DNA from: an uncultured Pseudomonadales bacterium
GTDB taxonomy: Bacteria; Pseudomonadota; Gammaproteobacteria; Pseudomonadales; Azotimanducaceae
DNA length: 64,000 nucleotides
Assembly (NCBI GenBank): GCA_938017975.1
Contig: CALIKQ010000014.1
Location: 26,954-90,953, forward strand
Direction: 5' to 3'
In this document: positions 28,767 through 37,196 of the stretch, piece after piece
How the letters are laid out: each line of letters starts with the position of its first letter
How positions within the stretch are numbered: position 1 is the first letter of the stretch
Translations under genes and position numbers: made by a program
The notes under the pieces: generated by a model
What the model was told of the DNA's origin: nothing
Seen by the model: the letters and a program-made list of their open reading frames with translations, nothing else
Databases searched by the model: none

Positions 28767-28803
28767 CCTTGAACGCAATTCAAGGCTAAAAAGTAGTTCA
28801 AGG
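28767..28803 (+). promoter_or_regulatory. MetR-type palindrome and extra half-site upstream of metK
   Basis: A perfect 19-base palindrome, CCTTGAA-N5-TTCAAGG (28767-28785), contains TGAA-N5-TTCA, the known consensus for the LysR-type regulator MetR. A second copy of TTCAAGG follows at 28797-28803. A possible -10 (TATGAT, 28817-28822) would put these sites at activator distance from the metK start of transcription. If the RNA instead begins further upstream, the same repeats could form two alternative hairpins. The regulator gene is not in the window. Confidence 0.55.
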
Positions 28804-28850
28804 CCCTAAAAATCAGTATGATTGGCGCTCTTTTTCATTTGGATATCAGC

Positions 28851-30008
28851 ATGGCGAACAATAGCGTTTTCACATCGGAGTCGGTTTCTGAAGGACATCC
28901 AGACAAAATGTCGGACCAAATCTCCGATGCCATACTCGATGCTTTACTCCAGCAAGATCCAAACGCCCGAGTCGCCTGCGAAACCATGGTGAAAACAGGC
29001 ATGGTTGTTTTGGCCGGCGAGATTACCTCAAGCGCCCAGATCGACTACGAGCAGATTACTCGAGACGTGATCTTGGACATCGGCTACGACAGTTCAGACG
29101 TAGGTTTTGATGGCGCCTCTTGCGCCGTATTGAATGCGCTGGGTAAGCAATCTCCCGATATTGCCATGGGCGTTGATGAGTCAACAGATCACGAGCAAGG
29201 TGCCGGTGATCAGGGCTTAATGTTTGGATATGCAAGCAATGAAACGGATGTGCTCATGCCGGCGCCCATCACTTACTCACATTTGCTGGTCAAACGCCAA
29301 GCGGAGGTGAGAAAAAGCGGTGCTCTTAAGTTTTTACGCCCGGACGCGAAAAGCCAAGTTACCTTCCGCTACGATGCATCTGGCAACCCTCAAGGCGTCG
29401 AAGCGGTGGTGTTATCTACTCAGCACGATCCTGATATCAGCTTAAAAGACCTCCAGGAAGCCGTGATGGAGGAAATTATCAAACCTGTTTTACCCGCGAA
29501 CTGGCTTTCCGCGAGTACCAAATTTTTCATCAATCCGACCGGGAACTTTGTCATTGGAGGTCCTGTGGGCGACTGCGGACTGACGGGCCGTAAGATCATC
29601 GTCGACACTTACGGCGGCATGGCGCGCCACGGTGGGGGCGCTTTTTCTGGCAAAGATCCATCCAAAGTCGACCGCAGCGCTGCCTATGCTGGTCGCTATG
29701 TGGCGAAAAATATCGTTGCTGCTGGTCTCGCTGATCGATGCGAAATCCAAGTCTCCTACGCCATCGGAGTCGCCGAACCTACTTCGATCAGCGTCGAGAC
29801 CTTCGGGACGGGAAGGTTATCAGACGATCGCATCGAAGCATTGGTTGCCGAACATTTTGATCTTCGACCCAAGGGCCTAATCGATATGCTTGACTTAAAA
29901 CGGCCGATTTATCTTCCAACCGCGGCTTATGGTCATTTCGGACGGACCGAGGATAGTTTTTCCTGGGAGCGAACCGACCGCGCTGAAGCCTTAGCAAGCG
30001 AGAAATAA
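28851..30008 (+). CDS. metK: S-adenosylmethionine synthetase
   Basis: MetK makes S-adenosylmethionine from methionine and ATP. The N-terminal [20 protein letters not shown], the ATP-binding [12 protein letters not shown], and the P-loop-like [19 protein letters not shown] are all conserved. I start at ATG 28851, which gives [12 protein letters not shown] and the usual 385 residues; an in-frame ATG at 28818 would add 11 non-conserved residues and overlaps a possible -10 element. metF follows after 9 bases. ahcY, often between them, is absent. Confidence 0.96.
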   Translation: MANNSVFTSESVSEGHPDKMSDQISDAILDALLQQDPNARVACETMVKTGMVVLAGEITSSAQIDYEQITRDVILDIGYDSSDVGFDGASCAVLNALGKQSPDIAMGVDESTDHEQGAGDQGLMFGYASNETDVLMPAPITYSHLLVKRQAEVRKSGALKFLRPDAKSQVTFRYDASGNPQGVEAVVLSTQHDPDISLKDLQEAVMEEIIKPVLPANWLSASTKFFINPTGNFVIGGPVGDCGLTGRKIIVDTYGGMARHGGGAFSGKDPSKVDRSAAYAGRYVAKNIVAAGLADRCEIQVSYAIGVAEPTSISVETFGTGRLSDDRIEALVAEHFDLRPKGLIDMLDLKRPIYLPTAAYGHFGRTEDSFSWERTDRAEALASEK

Positions 30009-30017
30009 CCGTTCACC

Positions 30018-30845
30018 ATGAACAAACTCCCCATCAGCTTTGAGTTTTCAGCCCCCAAGACGGCAGATGCGACTGCAGCATTGCTTCGCAGTCAAGATCG
30101 ACTCAAAGGTTTCGATCCTGAATACGTCAGCGTGACCTACGGCGCTGGTGGCTCAACCCGTGATGGCACCAAAGAGGCCGCGATCGCCCTGGGGCAAGGA
30201 GCAGTCCCCGTTGCGCCGCACCTCTCTTTTGGCGGAGACACGCCGGCCGCTATTTCAGCGCTCTTGGACGAATACCAAGAAGCCGGCATCCATCGACTGG
30301 TTGCCCTGAGGGGGGATCGTCAATCCGGTTATGGCCGCAGTAAAATGTCGCACGCCGCTGAACTTGTTGCCTTTGTGCGAGAAGCGACTGGTTCACATTT
30401 TCATATCAGTGTTGCCGCTTATCCGGAAATTCATCCTGAATCGACTTCAGTCCAAAGCGAGCTCACTTTTTTTAAAGAAAAAGTTGATGCCGGAGCAGAT
30501 GCAGCGATTACACAATATTTTTATAACGCCGACGCCTACTTTAGATATATCGATGAATGCCAAGCACGAAATATCGACATCCCGATCGTTCCCGGCATCA
30601 TGCCCATTACTAATCTCAAAGGGTTGCAGCGTTTTTCAGATATCTGCGGCGCTGATCTGCCCCAATGGATGGTCAAGCGTTTAGAAGATTTTGGCGATGA
30701 TGCAGATGCTATCAAAGCTTTTGGGACTGACTTCGTGACCGGACTTTGCCAGCGACTCATTGCCGGCGGTGCACCGGGGCTGCACTTCTACACCTTGAAT
30801 CTCTCTCAACCCAGTGCGAGGATTCTTAAAAACCTCGGTTACTAA
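30018..30845 (+). CDS. metF: Methylenetetrahydrofolate reductase
   Basis: MetF reduces 5,10-methylene-THF to 5-methyl-THF for methionine synthesis, with FAD. The N-terminal ISFEFSAPK has the catalytic Glu, followed by VSVTYGAGGSTRDGT, HRLVALRGDRQ and DAAITQYFYNADAYF. The 275-residue length fits bacterial MetF. It lies 9 bases after metK, so supply of methyl groups and their activation are made from one transcript. The rsmE start follows one base after its stop. Confidence 0.93.
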   Translation: MNKLPISFEFSAPKTADATAALLRSQDRLKGFDPEYVSVTYGAGGSTRDGTKEAAIALGQGAVPVAPHLSFGGDTPAAISALLDEYQEAGIHRLVALRGDRQSGYGRSKMSHAAELVAFVREATGSHFHISVAAYPEIHPESTSVQSELTFFKEKVDAGADAAITQYFYNADAYFRYIDECQARNIDIPIVPGIMPITNLKGLQRFSDICGADLPQWMVKRLEDFGDDADAIKAFGTDFVTGLCQRLIAGGAPGLHFYTLNLSQPSARILKNLGY

Positions 30846-30846
30846 C

Positions 30847-31590
30847 GTGCATATTCCTCGGGTCTTCATTGACCGCGCCATAACGCTCAGCGACGTCATA
30901 ACCCTCGATGGACCCAAAGCCCATCATCTCTGTCATGTCCTTAAGTTGCGCAACGCTGATCCAATCACCATCTTTAATGGTTGCGGCGGCGAATTTCACG
31001 GCACAGTCGCCGAGATCAAGAAAGATCAACTTCAAGCTCGCATTGAGCGACACGACCCCGTGAGCAGAGAATCCCAACTTCGCATTATTCTGTTGTTGGC
31101 GATTCTCAAAAAAGACCCGATGCGCCAAGCGCTGCAACGGGCGACTGAATTGGGCGTCTCGGAGATTAGACCGATTTGGACCCAACACCTGAGTGATGGC
31201 AAAAGCCAAAGCGCTCGCCGATTTGAAGTTTGGCAGTCCGCCGTAGAGAGCGCGAGTGAACAATCCGGCAGAACTCAAGTCCCGCTCATCGCGGAACCAC
31301 AATCGTTTCAATCGGCATTGCTGCAGATCCAAAGTGAACCGATTGACCTTAGGCTGATCGCTCATCTCAATCAGAGCCCGCTCAATGTGAGCAGTGAAGC
31401 CGTCATTCCCATGGCGAGTTTGGCGCTTGCGATCGGTCCCGAGGGCGGGTTCAGCGAAACCGAGATCTCAGCCGCAGTCGACGCGGAATTTCTGCCTTTT
31501 TCCATCGGGGCGCGAATTCTCCGGGCTGAAACTGCCCCGGCAGCCCTTTTGGCGTATCTTCAAACTCGATTTGGAGATTTTTCGATCTGA
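30847..31590 (+). CDS. rsmE: 16S rRNA (uracil1498-N3)-methyltransferase RsmE
   Basis: RsmE methylates U1498 of 16S rRNA in assembled 30S subunits. It is a SPOUT-fold enzyme: the N-terminal PUA-like part contains IPRVFIDRAI, and the C-terminal knot contains AIGPEGGFSETEI and FSIGARILRAETAPAALLAYLQ, the SAM-binding trefoil. I start at GTG 30847, directly after the metF stop and matching the family N-terminus; upstream extension overlaps metF. As in other gammaproteobacteria gshB is not far downstream, but here an unknown gene and a trpS remnant intervene. Confidence 0.92.
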   Translation: MHIPRVFIDRAITLSDVITLDGPKAHHLCHVLKLRNADPITIFNGCGGEFHGTVAEIKKDQLQARIERHDPVSRESQLRIILLLAILKKDPMRQALQRATELGVSEIRPIWTQHLSDGKSQSARRFEVWQSAVESASEQSGRTQVPLIAEPQSFQSALLQIQSEPIDLRLIAHLNQSPLNVSSEAVIPMASLALAIGPEGGFSETEISAAVDAEFLPFSIGARILRAETAPAALLAYLQTRFGDFSI

Positions 31591-31675
31591 GCATCATTAG
31601 ACAACACAACTTCAATTAAATGACCATCGCAGGCTTCTTGGTTTACACTTGGGGCCATCTGAAGGGAACCCATCT

Positions 31676-32134
31676 ATGGCGCACCACGAAAACCAAAAGC
31701 TGATTCGCTGCCAATTATCATCCCCCAGCGGCACAACACAAACCCGCTTTATAGAGTTTGAACTCTTCAAGTTGTGGCAATACATGATGCAGACGAAACA
31801 TGGCTTCGATATCTCAGATTTAACAATGAGCCTCTGGGTGAGCGAACAAGACTATCAAAGCAAGCAAAGCCTTTATGAGAGAAGCGGCGATATTATTTCT
31901 GTGGACCGACTCACGGTTTCCATTTTTGATCAACGCAACGGATTTACCCATGTAACCCATCGTTTCGCGCATCGGGATGACACCGACCAAGTGAAGTCCA
32001 TTCTCTTATCTCATGTACCCGAGGCACTCATCCAAAGCGACGACTTCACGCTTGAGATTAGCCAAGGCCGAACCATTGAGAAAGGACCTATTTCAGGAAT
32101 GAGCGAGATCAGCCTTGGCCTGTCTAACGATTGA
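31676..32134 (+). CDS. Unrecognised 152-residue protein
   Basis: I do not recognise this protein. It is soluble, with no signal peptide, no membrane helix and no cysteine cluster. Composition is mixed and near neutral, with a Met/Trp/Phe-rich central part (FKLWQYMMQTKHGFDISDLT). I choose ATG 31676 because GAAGGGAAC precedes it at a good distance; an in-frame ATG at 31649 has no such site. Codon use looks like the neighbours, so it is probably a real gene. It sits between rsmE and a broken trpS, at a point where related genomes usually pass to gshB. A 7-bp hairpin spans its stop codon. Confidence 0.6.
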   Translation: MAHHENQKLIRCQLSSPSGTTQTRFIEFELFKLWQYMMQTKHGFDISDLTMSLWVSEQDYQSKQSLYERSGDIISVDRLTVSIFDQRNGFTHVTHRFAHRDDTDQVKSILLSHVPEALIQSDDFTLEISQGRTIEKGPISGMSEISLGLSND

Positions 32135-32153
32135 TGGGAACTTTTACCCATCA
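32132..32153 (+). other. Hairpin at the stop codon of the unknown gene
   Basis: A perfect 7-bp inverted repeat (TGATGGG / CCCATCA) with an 8-base loop begins at the TGA stop. No T run follows. It may be a 3'-end stabilising stem or a weak terminator. Confidence 0.4.
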
Positions 32154-32320
32154 GGCTACGGCAAACATCAAGCAATCTAACCGCTTTGAAATCGCCAGTA
32201 TTCCGTCATTTAAGTGATCTTACCTGCTTAAAACCGGCATTGAAGCACTCTGCTGCATTTCAGCTTTGGCTTGCTCAGCCGCACACCCATCTGTCCACTA
32301 ATCTGCTTTAAGAATCCTCT

Positions 32321-32545
32321 ATGAACAGCTCCAATGACGCCGCACAACGCAAGACGATACTTTCCGGCTCCACCACAACCGGTAACCTCACCCTTGGGAA
32401 TTACATCGGCGCGGTGTCGAACTGGAAAGCCGTGCAGCAAGACTGTCTGCGACAGTTGATGCGGGCTGGCGCGGAAAAAGCGACTGCAAGCGCCTCAGCA
32501 ACCTTCACAAATGTTTATGAGAAAACGAGGTTGTTGCCGCGCTGA
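32321..32545 (+). pseudogene. trpS: trpS remnant with large internal deletion
   Basis: This 74-codon frame looks like both ends of tryptophanyl-tRNA synthetase joined in one reading frame. Residues 11-41 (KTILSGSTTTGNLTLGNYIG and onwards to WKAVQQD) match the TrpS N-terminus with its HIGH-type motif as LGNY. Residues 45-74 (LMRAGAEKATASASATFTNV, then VYEKTRLLPR) resemble the usual TrpS C-terminus. About 260 internal codons are missing, including the tryptophan pocket and the KMSKS loop, so it cannot aminoacylate tRNA. The junction is near 32441. The assignment rests on recognised motifs, not on a search. A complete trpS must exist elsewhere if the organism is free-living. Confidence 0.6.
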
Positions 32546-32660
32546 CTGATAGCCCTCCGGCAGTTTTAGCGGAGTTACCACCGCGCGACGGTGATCGCTG
32601 ACTGTTTCATCTTGTGCGAACTGGTTACAATCATCGATCGATACATTAATGGAGGCGAAA

Positions 32661-33608
32661 TTGACTCGTCACCTCGGAATTGTGATGGACCCCATCGAGT
32701 CCATCAATCCTAAAAAAGACAGTACTTTTGCCATGATGTTGGCTGCTGAGCAGCGAGGCTGGCGGATCTCTGTGATGACCCTTGGCGATCTATCTCTTGA
32801 TAAAAACGTGTTGAAACTGAACTATCAGACGATCACGGTTACAGACGATCCAAAAGACTACTTCCAGAGCGCTGGTTTTTCGAAGGGAGATGCCAACGAC
32901 TTTGATCTTATTTTAATGCGCAAAGACCCACCTTTTGATATGGATTTCGTCTACGCGACCTACCTACTTGAGTTCGCTGAGCACGCAGGAACCCCGGTAT
33001 TTAACCGGCCAGGTAGTATTCGAGATTGCAACGAGAAATTGTTTGCACTGCAATTCCCAAATTGCGTACCCGAAGTGATCGTCACCTCAAACCCAGCCCA
33101 ACTAAAAGCTTTTCATGACGAACATCTGGACATTATTTTGAAGCCTCTGGACGGCATGGGAGGACAATCTATTTTCAGGGTCAAAGCCAAAGATACCAAT
33201 CGCAACGTGATCATCGAAACCTTAACCGAGCTCGGAACCCGCAAGATTATGGCGCAGCGCTTTATTCCAGAAATAAAAGACGGCGATACTCGAATATTAT
33301 TGATTAACGGTGAACCTGTGCCGTACGGCCTTGCTCGAATTCCCTCTGCTGGGGAAACACGGGGCAATCTCGCGGCCGGCGGCAGCGGTGTCGCCAGACC
33401 GCTGACTGATCGAGATCGATGGATTTGTGATGAAGTCGGCCCAGTCTTGCGTGAAAAAGGGCTCTTGTTTGTTGGTATTGACGTCATTGGTGATTATCTC
33501 ACCGAAATAAACGTGACCTGCCCTACCTGCATCCGGGAACTCGACACCAGCCAAGGCTTGGATATTGCCGGAAATTATCTTGATCACCTCGAAACAGAGA
33601 TAGGCTAG
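32661..33608 (+). CDS. gshB: Glutathione synthetase GshB
   Basis: GshB joins gamma-glutamylcysteine and glycine with ATP to make glutathione. The ATP-grasp protein contains LGIVMDPIESINPKKDSTFA, LMRKDPPFDMDFVYATYLLE, IILKPLDGMGGQSIFRVK and LAAGGSGVARPLT, all family blocks. I choose TTG 32661 as start because GGAGG (32651-32655) lies five bases before it and the result begins at the conserved end; ATG 32649 overlaps that ribosome site. It leads the operon gshB-tonB-yqgE-ruvX, an order shared with Pseudomonas. Confidence 0.95.
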   Translation: MTRHLGIVMDPIESINPKKDSTFAMMLAAEQRGWRISVMTLGDLSLDKNVLKLNYQTITVTDDPKDYFQSAGFSKGDANDFDLILMRKDPPFDMDFVYATYLLEFAEHAGTPVFNRPGSIRDCNEKLFALQFPNCVPEVIVTSNPAQLKAFHDEHLDIILKPLDGMGGQSIFRVKAKDTNRNVIIETLTELGTRKIMAQRFIPEIKDGDTRILLINGEPVPYGLARIPSAGETRGNLAAGGSGVARPLTDRDRWICDEVGPVLREKGLLFVGIDVIGDYLTEINVTCPTCIRELDTSQGLDIAGNYLDHLETEIG

Positions 33609-33611
33609 GCC

Positions 33612-34409
33612 ATGCTCACTGTGCAAAAACTCGGCGGTGATCGTCTGGGCTTTGCACTTTTTCTTGCGGTAGTTGTCCACGCCATGTTCATACTCGGTAT
33701 CTCGTTTTCAACAGAATTAAGCCGCGTTCCCGAACGGGTACTGGACGTTACAATTGCCTTGACGCCGAGCCAAACCCGGCCCGAGACCGTGGATTTTTTA
33801 TCAGATGTTCATCAAGCGTCTGACGAAGAAAAAGATGTGCCTTTGAAATCCCGGTCAATCAAAGAGTCTGCGCCATCCGTCCAAGCGCTTCGATCGCTGG
33901 AGATGACTCCCCCCGAAGCTTCTCTGACACCAGTAGATTTGAGTCCCTCTTCGGCAGCCAGAAAAATGCAATCTCTGCAAACTGATCTCAGTCAGTTTAG
34001 GAAAGCCCAGCAACAGCCAACAACGGATGTGCTTTTTTCTGGACCTCGGGTCCAGCGCTTGAGTCGCGCTAATGCCGCGGCGAGCCCAGAGGCCTTTTAC
34101 TTGCGTTCTTGGCAGCGCAAAGTCGAGACCATCGGTAACCTCAATTATCCTGAGGCTGCCCGCCGCGCTGGTATCTACGGAAAACTCAGATTACTCGTCG
34201 CCATCCGAGCAGATGGTTCGCTCCAAGAAATTCTTATTCTTGAGAGCTCAGGGGAATCACTCCTCGATCAGGCCGCCATCAATATTGTCTCGCTCGCTGA
34301 ACCCTTTCCGCCGTTCTCAGAAGCGCTCCGACAAACCACCGACGTTCTTGAAATTGTTAGAACTTGGCAGTTCCGAAAGAACACCAGCACAGTTGACTTC
34401 ACACCATGA
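33612..34409 (+). CDS. TonB-family energy transducer
   Basis: The 265-residue protein has one N-terminal membrane helix (about residues 13-31), a periplasmic linker rich in Ser, Pro and charged residues, and a C-terminal TonB domain (about 165-260: YPEAARRAGIYGKLRLLVAI and VRTWQFRK). TonB proteins pass proton-motive energy from ExbB-ExbD to outer membrane receptors. No exbB or exbD is nearby. The same tonB-like gene sits between gshB and yqgE in Pseudomonas (the TonB3 locus), where it is linked to twitching motility; a similar role here is inference, with pilT as the next locus but one. It begins 3 bases after gshB and overlaps yqgE by 4. Confidence 0.87.
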   Translation: MLTVQKLGGDRLGFALFLAVVVHAMFILGISFSTELSRVPERVLDVTIALTPSQTRPETVDFLSDVHQASDEEKDVPLKSRSIKESAPSVQALRSLEMTPPEASLTPVDLSPSSAARKMQSLQTDLSQFRKAQQQPTTDVLFSGPRVQRLSRANAAASPEAFYLRSWQRKVETIGNLNYPEAARRAGIYGKLRLLVAIRADGSLQEILILESSGESLLDQAAINIVSLAEPFPPFSEALRQTTDVLEIVRTWQFRKNTSTVDFTP

Positions 34410-34936
34410 TCGAACAAGTCATCGAAGGGAGTTTCTTGATCGCTCATCCAAGGTCTGAAACCAACTATTTTTCCGAAACATTGATTTACGTTCTGGAAAA
34501 TAATTCAGACGGGAGTTTCGGGTTTATCATTAATCGGTCCGCGGGCACTTCGTTGGGTGAGGTGCTCAGCCAAACGCCAGATGCAATCGCTGACGAAACG
34601 CTATTGATCGGTGGACCTGTCCAAAACGATTGTCTAAGGTTTTTATCCGTCTGTAAAAATAATCAATTAAAACGGCCGCCCAAACTCATCTCGGACTTAG
34701 CGACAGCGGCAGCGCATGGTCAGGAAGATGATTGTGCGGTGCTGCCGCTACTCGGCTACGCAGGCTGGGCCGAAGGTCAGCTCGAGCATGAAATCAGTGA
34801 AGACGTCTGGCTCATTGCGACAATTGATTGGATGACGCTCCTGTCCGCGCCAGAGACCGAACGTTATGGCCTGGGGTCGTCTCAGTTAGGATTTGATCCC
34901 AAGCTGATCGGCTTAACGCCTGACTATTTGCAATGA
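34406..34936 (+). CDS. yqgE: YqgE/AlgH family protein (UPF0301)
   Basis: The 176-residue product matches YqgE: the opening IEGSFLIAHPRS, then GSFGFIINRSAGTSLGEVL, LIGGPVQNDCLRFL and GYAGWAEGQLEHEISEDVWL. The family is found beside ruvX in most Proteobacteria; its biochemical function is not known, although it was named AlgH for an effect on alginate in Pseudomonas. Both ends overlap the neighbouring genes by ATGA, so tonB, yqgE and ruvX are probably translated in a coupled way. Confidence 0.93.
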   Translation: MIEQVIEGSFLIAHPRSETNYFSETLIYVLENNSDGSFGFIINRSAGTSLGEVLSQTPDAIADETLLIGGPVQNDCLRFLSVCKNNQLKRPPKLISDLATAAAHGQEDDCAVLPLLGYAGWAEGQLEHEISEDVWLIATIDWMTLLSAPETERYGLGSSQLGFDPKLIGLTPDYLQ

Positions 34937-35334
34937 GCCAACAAATGATCATGGGTTTTGATTATGGGACGCACAGGATTGGTGTCGCCATCGGTCAGCG
35001 CATCACCCAAACCGCATCGCCATTGGCAATCCTCAAAGCGCGCCAGGGTCAGCCCAATTGGTCTGAAATTGAAGCGCTGGTCAATGAGTGGCAACCTGTC
35101 GCCTTCGTGGTGGGTTTACCACTACATATGGATGACGAAAACAGCCATTTATCCGATCAAGCCGAAAAATTCGCACGACGCCTCACCGGTCGGTTTAACC
35201 TGCCCCATGAAATGGTCGATGAGCGCCTGAGCAGTGTGGAGGCGAGAAGTCTCAGCTTAAGCGATACGATCGATGATGTTGCCGCAGTTTTGATCTTAGA
35301 AACCTACCTCAACAGCGACCGCTCGCTGCCTTAG
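34933..35334 (+). CDS. ruvX: RuvX/YqgF, pre-16S rRNA nuclease / Holliday-junction resolvase-like
   Basis: RuvX has the RNase H-like fold and is implicated in 5'-end maturation of 16S rRNA and possibly in recombination. Catalytic acidic residues lie in GFDYGTHRIGVAI (first Asp), VVGLPLHMDD, and VDERLSSVEA. At 133 residues the length is standard. It overlaps yqgE by 4 bases and ends 2 bases from the end of pilT on the opposite strand. Confidence 0.93.
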   Translation: MSQQMIMGFDYGTHRIGVAIGQRITQTASPLAILKARQGQPNWSEIEALVNEWQPVAFVVGLPLHMDDENSHLSDQAEKFARRLTGRFNLPHEMVDERLSSVEARSLSLSDTIDDVAAVLILETYLNSDRSLP

Positions 35335-35336
35335 CC

Positions 35337-36374
35337 CTACATAAAATCTTCTGGAATTTTGGCTTTCTCTTGCGCTGCCTCTCGAGTGATCAAACCTTTG
35401 GCCAACAAATCTTTAAGGCATTGATCGAGCGTCTGCATCCCCAACTGGCCGCCAGTCTGAATAGCGGAATACATCTGAGCGACTTTGTCTTCTCGAATGA
35501 GATTACGAATCGCTGGCGTACAGAGCATGATTTCATGCGCTGCCACACGACCGCCGCCTACCTTTTTAAGCAAATTCTGCGAGATAACAGCCTGCAGCGA
35601 TTCCGACAACATTGATCGCACCATCGCCTTCTCGGCCGCCGGAAATACGTCGATAATACGGTCTATGGTCTTAGCCGCTGAGGACGTGTGCAAAGTTCCA
35701 AAAACCACGTGACCTGTTTCAGCCGCTTCAAGAGCAAGGCGTATGGTTTCCATATCTCGCATTTCACCAACCAAGATAATATCCGGGTCTTCTCGAAGTG
35801 CCGATCTCAACGCCTCATTGAATCCCAGAGTATCTCTGTGGACTTCCCTCTGGTTGACTAAGCTCTTCTTACTTTCATGAACGAACTCAATTGGATCCTC
35901 AATGGTCAGAATATGTTGATAACGATTGGCGTTAACGTAATCCATCATCGCTGCGAGGGTTGTACTCTTACCCGAACCCGTAGGTCCAGTGACGGTGATC
36001 AAGCCACGAGTGCTTTGGGCAATCTTGCTAAAGACATCCCCCATTCCCAAATCTTCCATTGTCAAAACCTTCGAGGGGATTGTTCTAAATACACCTCCTG
36101 CACCCCTATTTTGGTTATAGGCGTTGACTCGAAAACGCGCGATGCCGGGTATCTCAAACGAAAAGTCGCATTCTAAAAACTCCTCGAACTCTTTGCGTTG
36201 CTTGTCATTCATAATTTCATAGATCAGCGAATACACTTCCTTCGAATCAAGTGCAGGGACATTGATTCGACGGATATCGCCATCAACTCGAATCATCGGG
36301 GGCAAACCTGCAGACAGATGGAGGTCAGAAGCACCCTGTTTATGACTAAATGCCAGCAGTTCGGTGATGTCCAT
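35337..36374 (-). CDS. pilT: Type IV pilus retraction ATPase PilT
   Basis: PilT powers retraction of type IV pili and twitching motility. The sequence opens with MDITELLAFSHKQGASDLHL, the PilT signature. It contains GPTGSGKSTT (Walker A, about residue 136), the Asp box LTIEDPIEFVHESKKSLVNQ, the Walker B region DPDIILVGEMRD, the HVVFGTLHT His box, and the C-terminal AIRNLIRE motif needed for retraction. It ends in KIPEDF. I start at ATG 36374, preceded by AAGGA. It is divergent from yggS, as in Pseudomonas; pilU, often next to it, is absent here. Confidence 0.95.
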   Translation of the reverse strand: MDITELLAFSHKQGASDLHLSAGLPPMIRVDGDIRRINVPALDSKEVYSLIYEIMNDKQRKEFEEFLECDFSFEIPGIARFRVNAYNQNRGAGGVFRTIPSKVLTMEDLGMGDVFSKIAQSTRGLITVTGPTGSGKSTTLAAMMDYVNANRYQHILTIEDPIEFVHESKKSLVNQREVHRDTLGFNEALRSALREDPDIILVGEMRDMETIRLALEAAETGHVVFGTLHTSSAAKTIDRIIDVFPAAEKAMVRSMLSESLQAVISQNLLKKVGGGRVAAHEIMLCTPAIRNLIREDKVAQMYSAIQTGGQLGMQTLDQCLKDLLAKGLITREAAQEKAKIPEDFM

Positions 36375-36458
36375 AAAAATTCCTTTTGAAAAATTAACCA
36401 AGCTCTGAGACAGACGATTGAATGAACCGATGCATCGACCTTGCTCGTTTATCTTAGT

Positions 36459-37196
36459 ATGCGACAATGGCTTTCGCCATCTTCAGACGACGTCATTTCA
36501 TTGATCTCCGAAAATTTACAACAGGTGCAGACCCGCATCCATGAGGCTTGTCTTGTAGCGAACCGTTCGCCTAGTGACGTCCAACTGCTTGCTGTATCTA
36601 AAACAAAGCCCATTGAGGATGTTGCCCGAGCAATGGCCGCTGGCCAGCGCCATTTCGGCGAAAACTATCTACAAGATGCGATCCCGAAGGTCCTTGCCTT
36701 GCCTGACGCCTGCTGGCACTTTATTGGACAGATTCAGTCCAATAAAACACGCGACATTGCGACGCATTTCGATTTTGTGCATGGCGTTGCCTCTGAAAAG
36801 GTCGCAACCCGATTAAACGCACAGCGACCCGACGACAAACTTCCTCTGCGAGTTTTTGTTCAGATCAACCTTGTCGATGAGGCCACCAAAAGCGGGGTCG
36901 AACCCAAAGCCTTACCGGCGCTGGTTGACCACATCCAACAACTTTCAAGGCTTGAATTCATGGGGCTGATGGCAATACCACCGCAATCGTTCGGACAGCA
37001 AGCGCGGCGAGATTTTTTTATTGGGTTGAGACAACTCCTTGAGCAATTGCCCGCGCATCCAGAGACTGGGCCTGCCAAGAACCTCAGCATGGGCATGAGT
37101 GATGATCTTGAGACAGCGATCGCCTGCGGCGCAACTTGGGTCAGAATAGGCTCCGCAATTTTCGGTGCTCGACGCACACCTGGAGAAACAATATGA
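36459..37196 (+). CDS. yggS: YggS/PROSC family PLP-binding protein
   Basis: YggS is a pyridoxal-phosphate carrier that helps balance PLP and branched-chain amino acid metabolism. The PLP Lys is in LLAVSKTKP at about residue 43, with HFGENYLQDA, WHFIGQIQSNK and SMGMSDDLETAI-type blocks. The N-terminus is uncertain: ATG 36459 is used, but TTG 36441 and TTG 36501 are also in frame and none has a clear ribosome site. It overlaps proC by 4 bases (ATGA), the same pairing as in E. coli and Pseudomonas. Confidence 0.9.
   Translation: MRQWLSPSSDDVISLISENLQQVQTRIHEACLVANRSPSDVQLLAVSKTKPIEDVARAMAAGQRHFGENYLQDAIPKVLALPDACWHFIGQIQSNKTRDIATHFDFVHGVASEKVATRLNAQRPDDKLPLRVFVQINLVDEATKSGVEPKALPALVDHIQQLSRLEFMGLMAIPPQSFGQQARRDFFIGLRQLLEQLPAHPETGPAKNLSMGMSDDLETAIACGATWVRIGSAIFGARRTPGETI

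Noticed and set aside
28740..28850. SAM or SAH riboswitch in the metK leader
   Set aside because: The repeats match the MetR consensus better than any SAM or SAH aptamer that I can recall, and no conserved aptamer core is visible. A new RNA switch remains possible but unsupported.
32546..32648. Two small hairpins (CTCCG/CGGAG and CACCG/CGGTG) between the trpS remnant and gshB as terminators
   Set aside because: Stems are only 5 bp and neither is followed by a T run, so a terminator call is not justified.
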